From Curtobacterium sp. UNCCL20 (GTDB lineage Bacteria > Actinomycetota > Actinomycetes > Actinomycetales > Microbacteriaceae), in NCBI RefSeq assembly GCF_900101675.1, contig NZ_FNKG01000001.1, positions 1,161,378 through 1,225,377 of the forward strand: DNA of 64,000 nucleotides, in the 5' to 3' direction. A program made the position numbers and the translations under genes. The notes under the pieces were generated by a model that was given only the letters and a program-made list of their open reading frames with translations, made no database searches and was not told the origin of the DNA. The first letter of the stretch is position 1. Every line of letters starts with the position of its first letter. Positions 1 through 7,900 of the stretch are shown here, in pieces.

Positions 1-756
1 CAGGACGACGGGGCGCCACGGCAGGCGGCGGGCCAGGGCGAGCAGCACGAGCGTCACGACGACGGGTGCCGCCGACCACGGCACGTAGAGCGGGTTCGAC
101 GCCGTCGTGCACGTCGCGACCAGCCCGAGGACGACGAGCACCGTGACCGAGGCGCGGCCCAGGCGGACCGCCCGCAGCACGAGCACGGCGGTCCCGAGCA
201 TCGCCAGGACGACGCCGTAGTAGTAGGTCGTCGTGAGGAGGAGCGAGGCGAGCTCCAGCGACGTCGCGGTGGCCGACGACTCGGTCAGGACCAGGAGCGT
301 CAGGAACCCGAGTGCGATCGCGGACACGGCGATCCGGGCCGACCGGCGCGCGGCGGGCATGAGCTCGTTCGCGGCCGCCCGCACCAGCGCGTACACGGCC
401 AGCAGCACCAGGACGCCGTTCAGCGCCAGCGCCTGCTGCGGGGTCGCCGTGACGAGGGAGCAGAGCAGGTAGACCGGCAGCTCCGGGAAGAAGAACAGGG
501 CCGGTGACATCGCCCACTCGAACGGCTGCCCGAGCTGCATCGAGCGCTGGACGAGTGGGAGCAGCACCGAGTCGCCGTCGTACCAGAGCAGGGCGACCCG
601 CGCGGTCGCGACGACGTGACGCAGGGCGATGATGGCCAGGGCCAGCGCGACCAGGCCGCCCAGTGCCTCCTGGCCGATCGCGGTGACCAGTCCGCGCCGC
701 CGGAGGCCGCCGGACGGACGCGCCACGGCGGTGTCGTGGCGCTGGTCGGAGGACAT
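1..756 (-). CDS. polytopic membrane protein, unknown function (3' end off window)
   Basis: An open frame runs from the ATG at 754-756 to the window edge without a stop, giving 252 residues of a longer protein. After a short basic, disordered N-terminus the first membrane segment lies at about residues 30-50. A loop with WYDGDS and an aromatic SPALFFFPELPVY stretch follows, then at least five more hydrophobic segments. Multi-span proteins with acidic residues in the first extracytoplasmic loop include GT-C type glycosyltransferases; that is only a hint here. It diverges from pyrE. A TACGCT box ends 6 nt before the ATG, so the transcript is probably leaderless. Confidence 0.75.
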   Translation of the reverse strand, partial: MSSDQRHDTAVARPSGGLRRRGLVTAIGQEALGGLVALALAIIALRHVVATARVALLWYDGDSVLLPLVQRSMQLGQPFEWAMSPALFFFPELPVYLLCSLVTATPQQALALNGVLVLLAVYALVRAAANELMPAARRSARIAVSAIALGFLTLLVLTESSATATSLELASLLLTTTYYYGVVLAMLGTAVLVLRAVRLGRASVTVLVVLGLVATCTTASNPLYVPWSAAPVVVTLVLLALARRLPWRPVVL

Positions 757-768
757 GTCGGGAGCGTA
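757..768 (-). promoter_or_regulatory. -10 box of leaderless membrane-protein gene
   Basis: Read on the minus strand, TACGCT is followed by six bases and then the ATG. No Shine-Dalgarno sequence can fit, so transcription should start at or next to the start codon. Confidence 0.45.
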
Positions 769-827
769 CCGAGCGCGGCTCCGGACGACCCCACAGGCTG
801 GGGGAGCGCGGCGGGAGCCCGACCGGC

Positions 828-841
828 TACCCTTGTGGGCT
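828..841 (+). promoter_or_regulatory. -10 box of leaderless pyrE
   Basis: TACCCT at 828-833 lies 8 nt before the GTG of pyrE and no ribosome binding site is visible between them. This supports the short start over longer upstream frames. Confidence 0.45.
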
Positions 842-1393
842 GTGACCGACGCGCGCGACCAGCTGATCCAGTTCATCACGGACGAAGCGGTGTTCCACGG
901 AGACTTCACCCTCACCAGCGGGAAGAAGGCGACGTACTACATCGACCTCCGCAAGGTGAGCCTGGACCACCGCGTGGCGCCGCTCATCGGACAGGTGATG
1001 ACCGACCTCGTCGGGCAGGTCCCGGACGTCGCAGCCGTCGGTGGACTCACGATGGGTGCCGACCCGATCGCCAGCGCCGTCCTGCACCAGGCAGCGGCAC
1101 GCGGGCTCGCGTACGACGCGTTCGTCGTCCGCAAGGAGCCGAAGGACCACGGCCGCGGCAAGCAGGTCGAGGGCCCGGACCTCAGGGGCAAGCGCGTCGT
1201 CGTCCTCGAGGACACCTCCACCACCGGCGGCTCGCCGCTCAAGGCGGCCGAGGCGCTCGAGCGCGAGGGTGCGATCATCGCCGCCGTCGCGGTCGTCGTC
1301 GACCGTGACACCGGCGCGAAGGAGAAGATCGAAGCTGCCGGGTACCCGTACTTCGCAGCCATCGGGCTGGCTGATCTGGGGCTGAGCGCGTGA
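842..1393 (+). CDS. pyrE: orotate phosphoribosyltransferase
   Basis: 183 aa. It transfers the phosphoribosyl group of PRPP to orotate, giving OMP, in cytoplasmic de novo pyrimidine synthesis. The PRPP loop VVVLEDTSTTGGSP lies at about residues 119-132. The N-terminal half has FTLTSGKKATYYIDLRK, typical of the family. The GTG start at 842 gives the usual family length; the frame is open further upstream, but that part has no family resemblance and the -10 box sits just before 842. The stop overlaps the next gene's GTG (GTGA), so the two are translationally coupled. No other pyr gene is present in the window. Confidence 0.93.
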   Translation: MTDARDQLIQFITDEAVFHGDFTLTSGKKATYYIDLRKVSLDHRVAPLIGQVMTDLVGQVPDVAAVGGLTMGADPIASAVLHQAAARGLAYDAFVVRKEPKDHGRGKQVEGPDLRGKRVVVLEDTSTTGGSPLKAAEALEREGAIIAAVAVVVDRDTGAKEKIEAAGYPYFAAIGLADLGLSA

Positions 1394-3684
1394 CCCCGGA
1401 GCGTCCGGACGACGCGCACGAGCCCGACCAGGCCGCCGGTCCCGAAGACGGGGACGACAGCCTGGAGGCACGGCGCGGCTCCGCCCCGGACGCTCCGTTC
1501 CACGGTCTCCGCAGCGCCGCCGACATCTTCGGTGCGCCCCGCGGTGAGGACGAGTGGCCGTCGCGCCGCGATCGTCGCGAAGCCGAGCGCACCGCGCGCG
1601 AGACCGGCGCGCCGCTCCCCGAACCGTTCGAACCCGTCGCGTCCGCACCGGGTGCGCCCGAGGCCGACGAGACGACGGACGTGCCGGAGCCCGCCGCCCC
1701 ACGCGAGCCCGCCGACGCCGACGCCACGCAGGCGATCTCGATGCCGGAGCAGCTCACCGAGCCGTCCGAGAACCCCCAGGCCAGCGCCGAGCACGAGCGT
1801 GCCACCCTCGGCGAGCGGATCCCGCCGGCCGCCCCGGTGCCGCCGACCTCGTCCGCGCCGCACCCCTCCTCCATCAGCCTGCCCACCGCGCAGGCCCACC
1901 GCGACGCCCGTGCGGCCGAGAACCGTGCGATCGAGGACGAGCGCCGCCGCCTCGACCCGTTCGGCGAGGGGCGCAGCGACGTCGACTGGCTCGGCCGCGC
2001 CACCGGGTCGCACCCCGAGTCCTCCGGACCCGGCGTGCCGCCGGCGATCGTCCCCCCGCCCGCCGTGCCACCGGCGATCGTCCCGCCGCCCGCCGTCCCG
2101 CCGGCGCTCGGGGTCGAGAACGTGCTGCCCGCGGCCGACGAGCCGCCGAGCTTCACCGAGCTCCTCCGCATCGCGGACGCCGACACCGAGGGCACGGGTG
2201 GACACGAGCGCCCGTTCGACTGGGCGATCCGCGACGACGAGGCCAGCGAGGTCCCGACGACACTCACCACGGACGCGTTCGACACGACGGCGCTCGCCGG
2301 GGGCGCGTGGACCCGGGCGGACGAGTCCGACGACGACGTCGTGTCCGGCGAAGTCGAGACCCCGGTGCACGGCACTCCCGCCGTACCCGCCGCGGGCGAC
2401 GTGACCGGTGCGCTCGCCGCGACCACCGCCCCGGACGCGACCGGGGTCGACGACGAGCGCGACGAGGCGGACGCGGCCGCGCGCCTCCAGGCAGACCCGT
2501 CCGACGCCGCGACCACGGCGCTGCCCGTCGCGGGGACGCCCTGGTGGGCGGAACCCGACGCGACCGTGCCGCCGACCGCAGCGCCGCCGCTCGTCGAGCC
2601 CGCAGCCGGCGGCCCGGACGCGCCGGGCTACCCGGCACACCTGCCGCCGGCCGTCGGTCAGGACCTCGACGCGGTGATGGGCATCCGCGGGCACGCCCCC
2701 GACGACACCGAGCTCGCTCCCGAGCCCCTGCCCGCCGCCGCGCCGGACGACCTCGACCAGTCCGAGTGGGACGGCCGCGAGACGAGCGACACCAGCGCCA
2801 TCAAGGACCTCTTCGGGACCGAGGCCGTCGGCCAGCTCGGCGGCACCGGGTACGACCCGCACGACACCGGCACGCAGATGATGCCGGCGGTCGGCGCCGC
2901 TCCCGCGCACGCTCCGGCGCCGGGACGCACGCCGTACACGGCGCCCGCTGCGCCCGTGCCGCCGGCTGCCGCGGCCGCTGGCGCCGCTGGTGCCGCTGGT
3001 GCTGGTGCCGGCGCCGCTCCGGGCGGTGGCGAGCGGGACAACTTCATCAACGAGGGCTTCGCGAAGCTCCGGAACGAGGGCCGTCGCGGCAAGCTGCTGC
3101 TGATCTGGGGCTCCGTCGCGCTCATCGTCATCCTGCTCGTCGCGGTGTTCGCGCTGACCCGCTGGATCCTCGGCAACACGATCGAGGACCACACGCCGGC
3201 ACCCACCTCGACCTCGGCGGCGTCCGCGAAGGCATCGCCATCGACCGCGGCGTCCTCGGCGCCGGCGACCACTCCGTCGCCCTCGAGCCTGGCGACCCTG
3301 CAGTTCGCGACGACCCCGGCCGCACCGGGCGAGCACAGCTGGACCGAGCTCGCCGGCGGGGAGTGCCTGTCCCCGTTCACCAACGCCTGGGCGCAGACCT
3401 TCACGGTCGTGGACTGCGCGACGCCGCACATCGCCCAGCTGACCGCGCGACTGCCGGTGTCGGCGAACCAGTGGCCCGGGCCCGACGCGCTCGCGGCGCA
3501 GGCTGCGGAGCAGTGCCAGACCTCGGCAGCGCTCAACACCTCGGCCGCCGCGGCGTTCGGGGACGTGCAGGTGCAGGGCTCCTACGCGCCCGACCAGGCC
3601 ACGTGGGACCAGGGCGACACGTTCATCTCGTGCTTCGTGACGCGCTCTTCGGGGGACACGCTGACGGGGTCCGTCGCGCCGTAG
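1390..3684 (+). CDS. septum-formation domain membrane protein
   Basis: 764 aa. Residues 1 to about 560 are a long, acidic, Pro/Ala-rich disordered cytoplasmic region. One membrane helix follows at about 567-592, then a Thr/Ser/Ala linker and an extracytoplasmic domain at about 645-755. That domain has four cysteines (GECLSPF, VVDCATP, EQCQ, ISCFV), matching the actinobacterial Septum_form family. Its role in division is inferred from the family name. The disordered part contains an exact 30-nt tandem duplication at 2041-2100 (PPAIVPPPAV twice). The GTG start overlaps the pyrE stop. Confidence 0.75.
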   Translation: MTPERPDDAHEPDQAAGPEDGDDSLEARRGSAPDAPFHGLRSAADIFGAPRGEDEWPSRRDRREAERTARETGAPLPEPFEPVASAPGAPEADETTDVPEPAAPREPADADATQAISMPEQLTEPSENPQASAEHERATLGERIPPAAPVPPTSSAPHPSSISLPTAQAHRDARAAENRAIEDERRRLDPFGEGRSDVDWLGRATGSHPESSGPGVPPAIVPPPAVPPAIVPPPAVPPALGVENVLPAADEPPSFTELLRIADADTEGTGGHERPFDWAIRDDEASEVPTTLTTDAFDTTALAGGAWTRADESDDDVVSGEVETPVHGTPAVPAAGDVTGALAATTAPDATGVDDERDEADAAARLQADPSDAATTALPVAGTPWWAEPDATVPPTAAPPLVEPAAGGPDAPGYPAHLPPAVGQDLDAVMGIRGHAPDDTELAPEPLPAAAPDDLDQSEWDGRETSDTSAIKDLFGTEAVGQLGGTGYDPHDTGTQMMPAVGAAPAHAPAPGRTPYTAPAAPVPPAAAAAGAAGAAGAGAGAAPGGGERDNFINEGFAKLRNEGRRGKLLLIWGSVALIVILLVAVFALTRWILGNTIEDHTPAPTSTSAASAKASPSTAASSAPATTPSPSSLATLQFATTPAAPGEHSWTELAGGECLSPFTNAWAQTFTVVDCATPHIAQLTARLPVSANQWPGPDALAAQAAEQCQTSAALNTSAAAAFGDVQVQGSYAPDQATWDQGDTFISCFVTRSSGDTLTGSVAP
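2041..2100 (+). repeat. 30-bp in-frame tandem repeat encoding PPAIVPPPAV
   Basis: Two copies of a 30-nt unit differ only at third positions, with a partial third copy after 2100. They encode a proline-rich stretch in the disordered region of the septum-formation protein. Confidence 0.8.
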
Positions 3685-3706
3685 CCCGCCGGGGGCGTTT
3701 GCTCGC

Positions 3707-3776
3707 CCGAGTCTCGCGGTGAGCGACAGTCCTCGCGCTGCTGAGCCCGAGGACTGTCGCTCAGGCCGAGACTCGG
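3707..3776. repeat. AGCGACA-family intergenic palindrome / terminator
   Basis: Outer arms CCGAGTCTCG (3707-3716) and CGAGACTCGG (3767-3776) enclose inner arms TGAGCGACAGTCCTCG (3720-3735) and CGAGGACTGTCGCTCA (3748-3763). It lies between the convergent septum-protein and aldo/keto reductase genes and could terminate both. A close relative lies at 49081-49154. Confidence 0.8.
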
Positions 3777-3824
3777 CCCCGCGTGCTCGGCCACGTGCGC
3801 TCGGCGCTCACGCGCGCGCCGGCC

Positions 3825-4778
3825 TCAGGCCGAGGCGGGCACGCTCGCCGACACGTCGGACAGGGTCTGCAGCTCCTCCGCGCTGAGCTCCAGCTCGGCT
3901 GACGCCAGCAGCGCCGGCAGCTGCTCGACGTTCCGGGCGCTGGCGATCGGCGCGACGACGTCCGGCTGTGCCTGCAGCCACGCGAGCGCGACCGTGGCGA
4001 TCTCGGCCCCGTGGTCCGCGGCGACGGTGGCGAGGGTGTCGACCACGGCGACGCCGGCGTCGCTGAAGTACCCGGACACCTGCCCCTCGCGGTCCTTGCC
4101 CGCGAAGTCCTCGGCGCTCCGGTACTTCCCGGTCAGGAAGCCGGCGGCGAGCGCGAAGTACGGCACGACCCCGAGGTGCTCAGCAGCGGCGAGCGGTGCG
4201 ATGTCCGACTCGTAGGGCTCGCGGGTGACCAGGTTGTAGTGCGGCTGGATCGCGACCGGCAGCGCGAGGCCGTTGTCCTTCGCGATGCGGATCCACTCCG
4301 CCGCCCGCTCCTTCGAGTAGTTCGAGATCGCGGTGTACCGGACGAGGCCCTCCCGCACGAGCTGGTCGAAGGCCCGGACCGTCTCCTCGAGCGGGGTGGA
4401 CTGGTCGTCGAAGTGTGCGTAGTACAGGTCGATCCGGTCGGTGCCGAGTCGTTCGAGGCTGGCGCGGGCGGCCGCGGCGACGTTCGGCGCGGACAGGCCG
4501 GGGAACTGCGGGTGCTGCGAGACCTTCGTGGCGATCACGACGTCGTCGCGCTTGCCGGACGCCGCGAGCCACGACCCGATGACGCGCTCGGACTCGCCGC
4601 CCTCGTTGCCCGGTCCCCAGGCGGAGTACACGTCCGCCGAGTCGACGAAGTCGCCGCCGGCCGCGGTGTACGCGTCGAGCACCTGGTGGGAGGTCTGCTC
4701 GTCGGCGGTCCAGCCGAAGACGTTGCCGCCGAGGGCGAGGGGGAACACGGTGAGGTCGCTGGTACCGATGCGGGGCAT
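3825..4778 (-). CDS. aldo/keto reductase
   Basis: 317 aa, a complete (beta/alpha)8 NAD(P)H-dependent oxidoreductase. The catalytic tetrad is visible as Asp46 and Tyr51 (DSADVYS), Lys85 (TKVS) and His122 (YYAHFDD). SNYSK and the ASARNVEQL cofactor region follow. It resembles the YajO/general stress AKR subgroup; the substrate cannot be told from sequence. A GGAC-type ribosome site precedes the ATG. It is convergent with the septum-formation gene and divergent from the HEAT-repeat gene. Confidence 0.88.
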   Translation of the reverse strand: MPRIGTSDLTVFPLALGGNVFGWTADEQTSHQVLDAYTAAGGDFVDSADVYSAWGPGNEGGESERVIGSWLAASGKRDDVVIATKVSQHPQFPGLSAPNVAAAARASLERLGTDRIDLYYAHFDDQSTPLEETVRAFDQLVREGLVRYTAISNYSKERAAEWIRIAKDNGLALPVAIQPHYNLVTREPYESDIAPLAAAEHLGVVPYFALAAGFLTGKYRSAEDFAGKDREGQVSGYFSDAGVAVVDTLATVAADHGAEIATVALAWLQAQPDVVAPIASARNVEQLPALLASAELELSAEELQTLSDVSASVPASA

Positions 4779-4873
4779 GGGGGTCCTTTCGTGGTCGGAC
4801 CTCCCACGCTATGCCTCGAGCCTCCGTGCGCTGTCTCCTGGCGTCACGCAGCAGCATGGGTTTGCATGGGTGC

Positions 4874-5518
4874 ATGACCACGTTGCCCGCCGACCTCGCC
4901 GACCCGCGTTCCTCCGTCCGCCTCCGAGCGGTGATGGCCGCCGGGACGCACCCGGACCCGGAGGACCTCGACGTCCTCGTGGAGCAGTGCGCCGTCGAGC
5001 CGGACTTCTTCGTGCGGGACATGCTCACGTGGGCGCTGCTCCGGCACCCGGCGGACGAGGTCGTGCCGCGGGTCCTGCCGGAGCTGCGGCGTGCCGTCCC
5101 GCAGGCGCGGAGCCAGGCGCTCCACACGCTGTCGAAGATCGGTGACCCGGCTGCCTGGCCGGAGGTCCGCCCCCTGCTGGAGGACACCGACGACGAGGTC
5201 CTCCGGGCTGCCTGGCGCACCGCCGCCGCCCTCGTGCCCGACGACGAGCGCGCGGACCTCGCCCGGACGCTGGCCGTGCAGCTCGGCATCGGTGGACGGG
5301 AGCGTCGGCTGAGCCTGTCGCGGTCCCTGGTCGCGCTCGGTGCCGACGTCGTGTCGCCGGTGCTCGCGGCGGCTCGTGCGCGTGGGTCGGACGCGGTCCG
5401 GGAGCACGTCGCCGACACCGAACGGCTGCTGCACGACCCGGATGCGGCGTCGTCACTGGCGCTCGAGCGCGCGCGGCGCGAGGTCGCGCTCGGTCGCACC
5501 CGCTCCGCGAAGGGGTAG
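4874..5518 (+). CDS. HEAT-repeat protein
   Basis: 214 aa, almost entirely alpha-helical. Repeating units such as LADPRSSVRLRAVMAAG, LRHPADEVVPRVLPELRR and LEDTDDEVLRAAWRTAAAL are typical of HEAT/PBS-lyase-type repeats, which usually bind proteins or modified DNA. No enzyme motif is present. The ATG at 4874 starts just before the first repeat; two in-frame ATGs upstream would add only weak sequence. The function is unknown. Confidence 0.7.
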   Translation: MTTLPADLADPRSSVRLRAVMAAGTHPDPEDLDVLVEQCAVEPDFFVRDMLTWALLRHPADEVVPRVLPELRRAVPQARSQALHTLSKIGDPAAWPEVRPLLEDTDDEVLRAAWRTAAALVPDDERADLARTLAVQLGIGGRERRLSLSRSLVALGADVVSPVLAAARARGSDAVREHVADTERLLHDPDAASSLALERARREVALGRTRSAKG

Positions 5519-5555
5519 CGCGGGGCGGCGCGCGCTTGTCGGCGACCCACCTGCG

Positions 5556-5597
5556 GGCCTGGAGGCGCGTGGCGGCGCCGCCACGCGCCTCCAGGCC
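5556..5597. repeat. CTGGAGGC-core palindrome
   Basis: A perfect 42-nt palindrome with arms GGCCTGGAGGCGCGTGGCGG and its complement. It follows the HEAT-repeat gene and belongs to the dispersed family also found at 24127, 33541, 44699 and 56717. It could form a strong hairpin and terminate transcription before the riboswitch. Confidence 0.85.
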
Positions 5598-5684
5598 GTC
5601 GCAGGGCGGGTCGGGGAAGACCGGGATTCGGGCCGCCGAACAGGGCCGATCCGCTTGCGTGCGCGGATGCGCGTCCGCCAGGGT

Positions 5685-5810
5685 GGAGGGCGAAGGGGAG
5701 TAGCTCCCAGCGCGTGCATCGACACACTGGCCATCACGACGATCGGCCCGGTGCACCACCCGGACCAGGCCGCCAGGGCCGCCCGGGCGAGCGAGACCTT
5801 CGGCCGTTCC
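5685..5810 (+). ncRNA. yybP-ykoY manganese riboswitch
   Basis: The two hallmark conserved loops of the yybP-ykoY class are present: GGGGAGTAGC at 5695-5704 and GAGCGAGACCTT at 5789-5800. They are joined by a P1 helix, CGAAGG (5691-5696) with CCTTCG (5797-5802). Known members bind Mn2+ in the pocket between these loops and switch on Mn exporter genes. Here it lies 60-70 nt before the start of a CaCA-type transporter, with a DtxR/MntR regulator gene at the far end of the locus. Confidence 0.88.
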
Positions 5811-5868
5811 GCCGTGGCCGAGGTCCTCCCGTGACGCTCCGCCGTGGCTCCGCACCAGGAGACCCACC

Positions 5869-7167
5869 ATGACCGACACCCTGTCGACGCCGTCCACGTC
5901 GTCGGTGCCCATCGTCCCCGCAGCCCGGATGGGCGCCAGCGCCTGGGGCCGCATCGCCGTCTGCATCGTCCTCGCGCTGCCCGCCGTGGTCTTCCGGCTC
6001 GGCGGCTTCGCACCGAACCCGCTCGTCGACCTGCTCGTCTTCGGCGGTGCGGTCGTCGCGGCCTCATTCCTGCTCGCATGGGCCGCCGAGGCCGCGCAGA
6101 AGGACATCGCCGGCGCCCTCGCGATCGCGATCCTGGCGCTCATCGCCGTGCTGCCCGAGTACGCCGTCGACCTGTACTACGCGTTCCGGTCCGGATCCGA
6201 CGCCGCGTACGAGCAGTTCGCCGCCGCGAACATGACCGGCTCGAACCGGCTCCTGCTCGGGTTCGGGTGGCCGCTCGTCGTGGTCATCTCGCTGCTGGTC
6301 GCGCGCCGGTTCGTCCGCGAGGGCTCCATGCCACCGATCGCCACGAAGGTCCTGTCGCTCGAACGGTCCGCGCGGCTCGACGTCGGGTTCCTCGCACTCC
6401 TCGCCCTCGTCGCCTTCCTCATCCCGCTGATGGGGTCGATCCCGATGTGGTTCGGGTTCGTGCTCCTCGCGGCGTTCGTCGTGTACCTCTGGCGGGCGTC
6501 GCAGGTGTCCGATGACGGCGACGACGAACCGCTGGTCGGCATGGCGGGCAACATCGCGTCGATGCCGCAGCGGGCACGACGGTGGACGCTCGTGGCGCTG
6601 TTCGTCGTCGCCGCGGCCGTGATCCTGTCCTCCGCGGAGCCGTTCGCCGATGCCCTCGTGCAGTCCGGGAGCGCCCTCGGCATCGACAGCTACTTCCTCG
6701 TGCAGTGGCTCGCGCCGCTCGCGACCGAGGCCCCCGAGTTCATCGTCGCCGCGCTCTTCGCGCTGCGGGGGATGGGCGGCGCCGCGATCGGGACCCTCAT
6801 CGCGTCGAAGGTCAACCAGTGGTCCCTGCTCGTCGGGTCGCTGCCGATCGCGCACGTGCTCGGCGGCGGGACCACGGGCGGGCTGCCGCTCGACGGTCGG
6901 CAGGTGGAGGAGTTCATGCTGACGGCGTCGCAGACCGTGCTCGGCGTGGCGATCATCATCGCGCTGCGGTTCCACCGGTGGTCGGCGATCGCGCTGGCGG
7001 TCCTGTTCGCGGTGCAGTTCGCGGTGACGGACACGAACGGGCGCTGGGTGCTGAGCGTCGTGCACCTCGTGGCGGCCGTCGTCGTGCTGTGGATCAACCG
7101 GCGTGACATCGTGCCGACGGTGACGGCACCGTTCCGGCGCCCGTCGTCGCCCGTCTTCCGCGACTGA
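5869..7167 (+). CDS. CaCA-superfamily cation exchanger, Mn-riboswitch controlled
   Basis: 432 aa, about ten membrane helices. Two inverted alpha-repeat signatures of Na+/Ca2+-type exchangers are visible. One is LIAVLPEYAVDLYYAF at about residues 91-106. The other starts with LATEAPEFIVAALFA near 283 and continues to ASKVNQWSLLVG near 320. A short polar loop with DDGDDEP separates the halves. The riboswitch upstream argues for Mn2+ (or Mn2+/Ca2+) efflux, by analogy with other genes under this RNA; ion specificity is inferred. AGGAG precedes the ATG with good spacing. Confidence 0.8.
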   Translation: MTDTLSTPSTSSVPIVPAARMGASAWGRIAVCIVLALPAVVFRLGGFAPNPLVDLLVFGGAVVAASFLLAWAAEAAQKDIAGALAIAILALIAVLPEYAVDLYYAFRSGSDAAYEQFAAANMTGSNRLLLGFGWPLVVVISLLVARRFVREGSMPPIATKVLSLERSARLDVGFLALLALVAFLIPLMGSIPMWFGFVLLAAFVVYLWRASQVSDDGDDEPLVGMAGNIASMPQRARRWTLVALFVVAAAVILSSAEPFADALVQSGSALGIDSYFLVQWLAPLATEAPEFIVAALFALRGMGGAAIGTLIASKVNQWSLLVGSLPIAHVLGGGTTGGLPLDGRQVEEFMLTASQTVLGVAIIIALRFHRWSAIALAVLFAVQFAVTDTNGRWVLSVVHLVAAVVVLWINRRDIVPTVTAPFRRPSSPVFRD

Positions 7168-7203
7168 GGCGGGGCGGACGAGGAGCGCGGGCGCGCGGCG
7201 GTA

Positions 7204-7893
7204 TCAGTCGGCGTCGGGGGCGAGCCAGATCGCGGAGGCGGCGGCGGCCGGCAGGTCCACGAGGGACTCCTCGCCGTCGGGGGTCCGGCGCGTCACGGCG
7301 ATCACGCCCGCGTAGTCCCGCACCCGCTCCACCCGCAGGTGCGTGCCGAGGCCCACCCCGAGCTCGTCGAAGTACCGCAGCAGTGTCGGGTCGTCGTCCG
7401 ACACCCGGTCGACGGTGCCGCACGCGCCGGGCTCGATCGCCCCGAGGAGCGTCCCCGGTGAGTCCGGCACGGTGCCGTCCGTGCGGGGGATCGGGTCGCC
7501 GTGCGGGTCGTGCGTGGGGTGGCCGAGGTCGGTGTCGACCCGGTCGAGGAACGTCTCCGACACCGCGTGCTCGAGCGCCTCGGCCTCGGTGTGGACCTCG
7601 TCCCACGAGTAGCCGAGCCGTTCGACCAGGAAGGTCTCGATGAGCCGGTGCCGTCGGACCATCGCCACGGCGACCTGCTGCCCGAGCGGGGTGAGCACCA
7701 CGCCGTAGTACGGGGTGTGCTCGATGAGACCGTCGCGGTCGAGCTTCCGGAGGTTCCCCGACACCGTCGACGCGGACACCTGCAACGCCGCTGCGATGTC
7801 CCGGGTCGCCAGTCCGGGGCCGCCGCGTTCGCTCGCCTTCCAGACCAGCTTCACGTAGTCCTCCGCCATCGTCGACAGGGAAGGCAGGCGCAT
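7204..7893 (-). CDS. DtxR/MntR-family metal-dependent repressor
   Basis: 229 aa. The N-terminal winged helix has TRDIAAALQVSASTVSGNLRKLDRDGL at about 29-56. A metal-binding dimerisation domain follows (MVRRHRLIETFLVERLGYSWDEVHTEAEALEHA, with the family's H, E and C-like positions). A C-terminal FeoA/SH3-like domain spans about 150-225. It is convergent with the Mn-riboswitch transporter, which favours a manganese sensor, but an iron sensor cannot be excluded. The ATG at 7891-7893 has TACCAT 7 nt upstream, so the mRNA may be leaderless. Confidence 0.85.
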   Translation of the reverse strand: MRLPSLSTMAEDYVKLVWKASERGGPGLATRDIAAALQVSASTVSGNLRKLDRDGLIEHTPYYGVVLTPLGQQVAVAMVRRHRLIETFLVERLGYSWDEVHTEAEALEHAVSETFLDRVDTDLGHPTHDPHGDPIPRTDGTVPDSPGTLLGAIEPGACGTVDRVSDDDPTLLRYFDELGVGLGTHLRVERVRDYAGVIAVTRRTPDGEESLVDLPAAAASAIWLAPDAD

Positions 7894-7900
7894 ACCGCCA

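Noticed and set aside
937..3429. Long open frame antisense to pyrE and the septum-formation gene
   Set aside because: Arg/Gly-rich low-complexity translation opposite two well-supported genes.
3582..3794. 70-aa minus-strand frame over the septum gene end
   Set aside because: It is made largely from the palindrome and the antisense of the septum domain.
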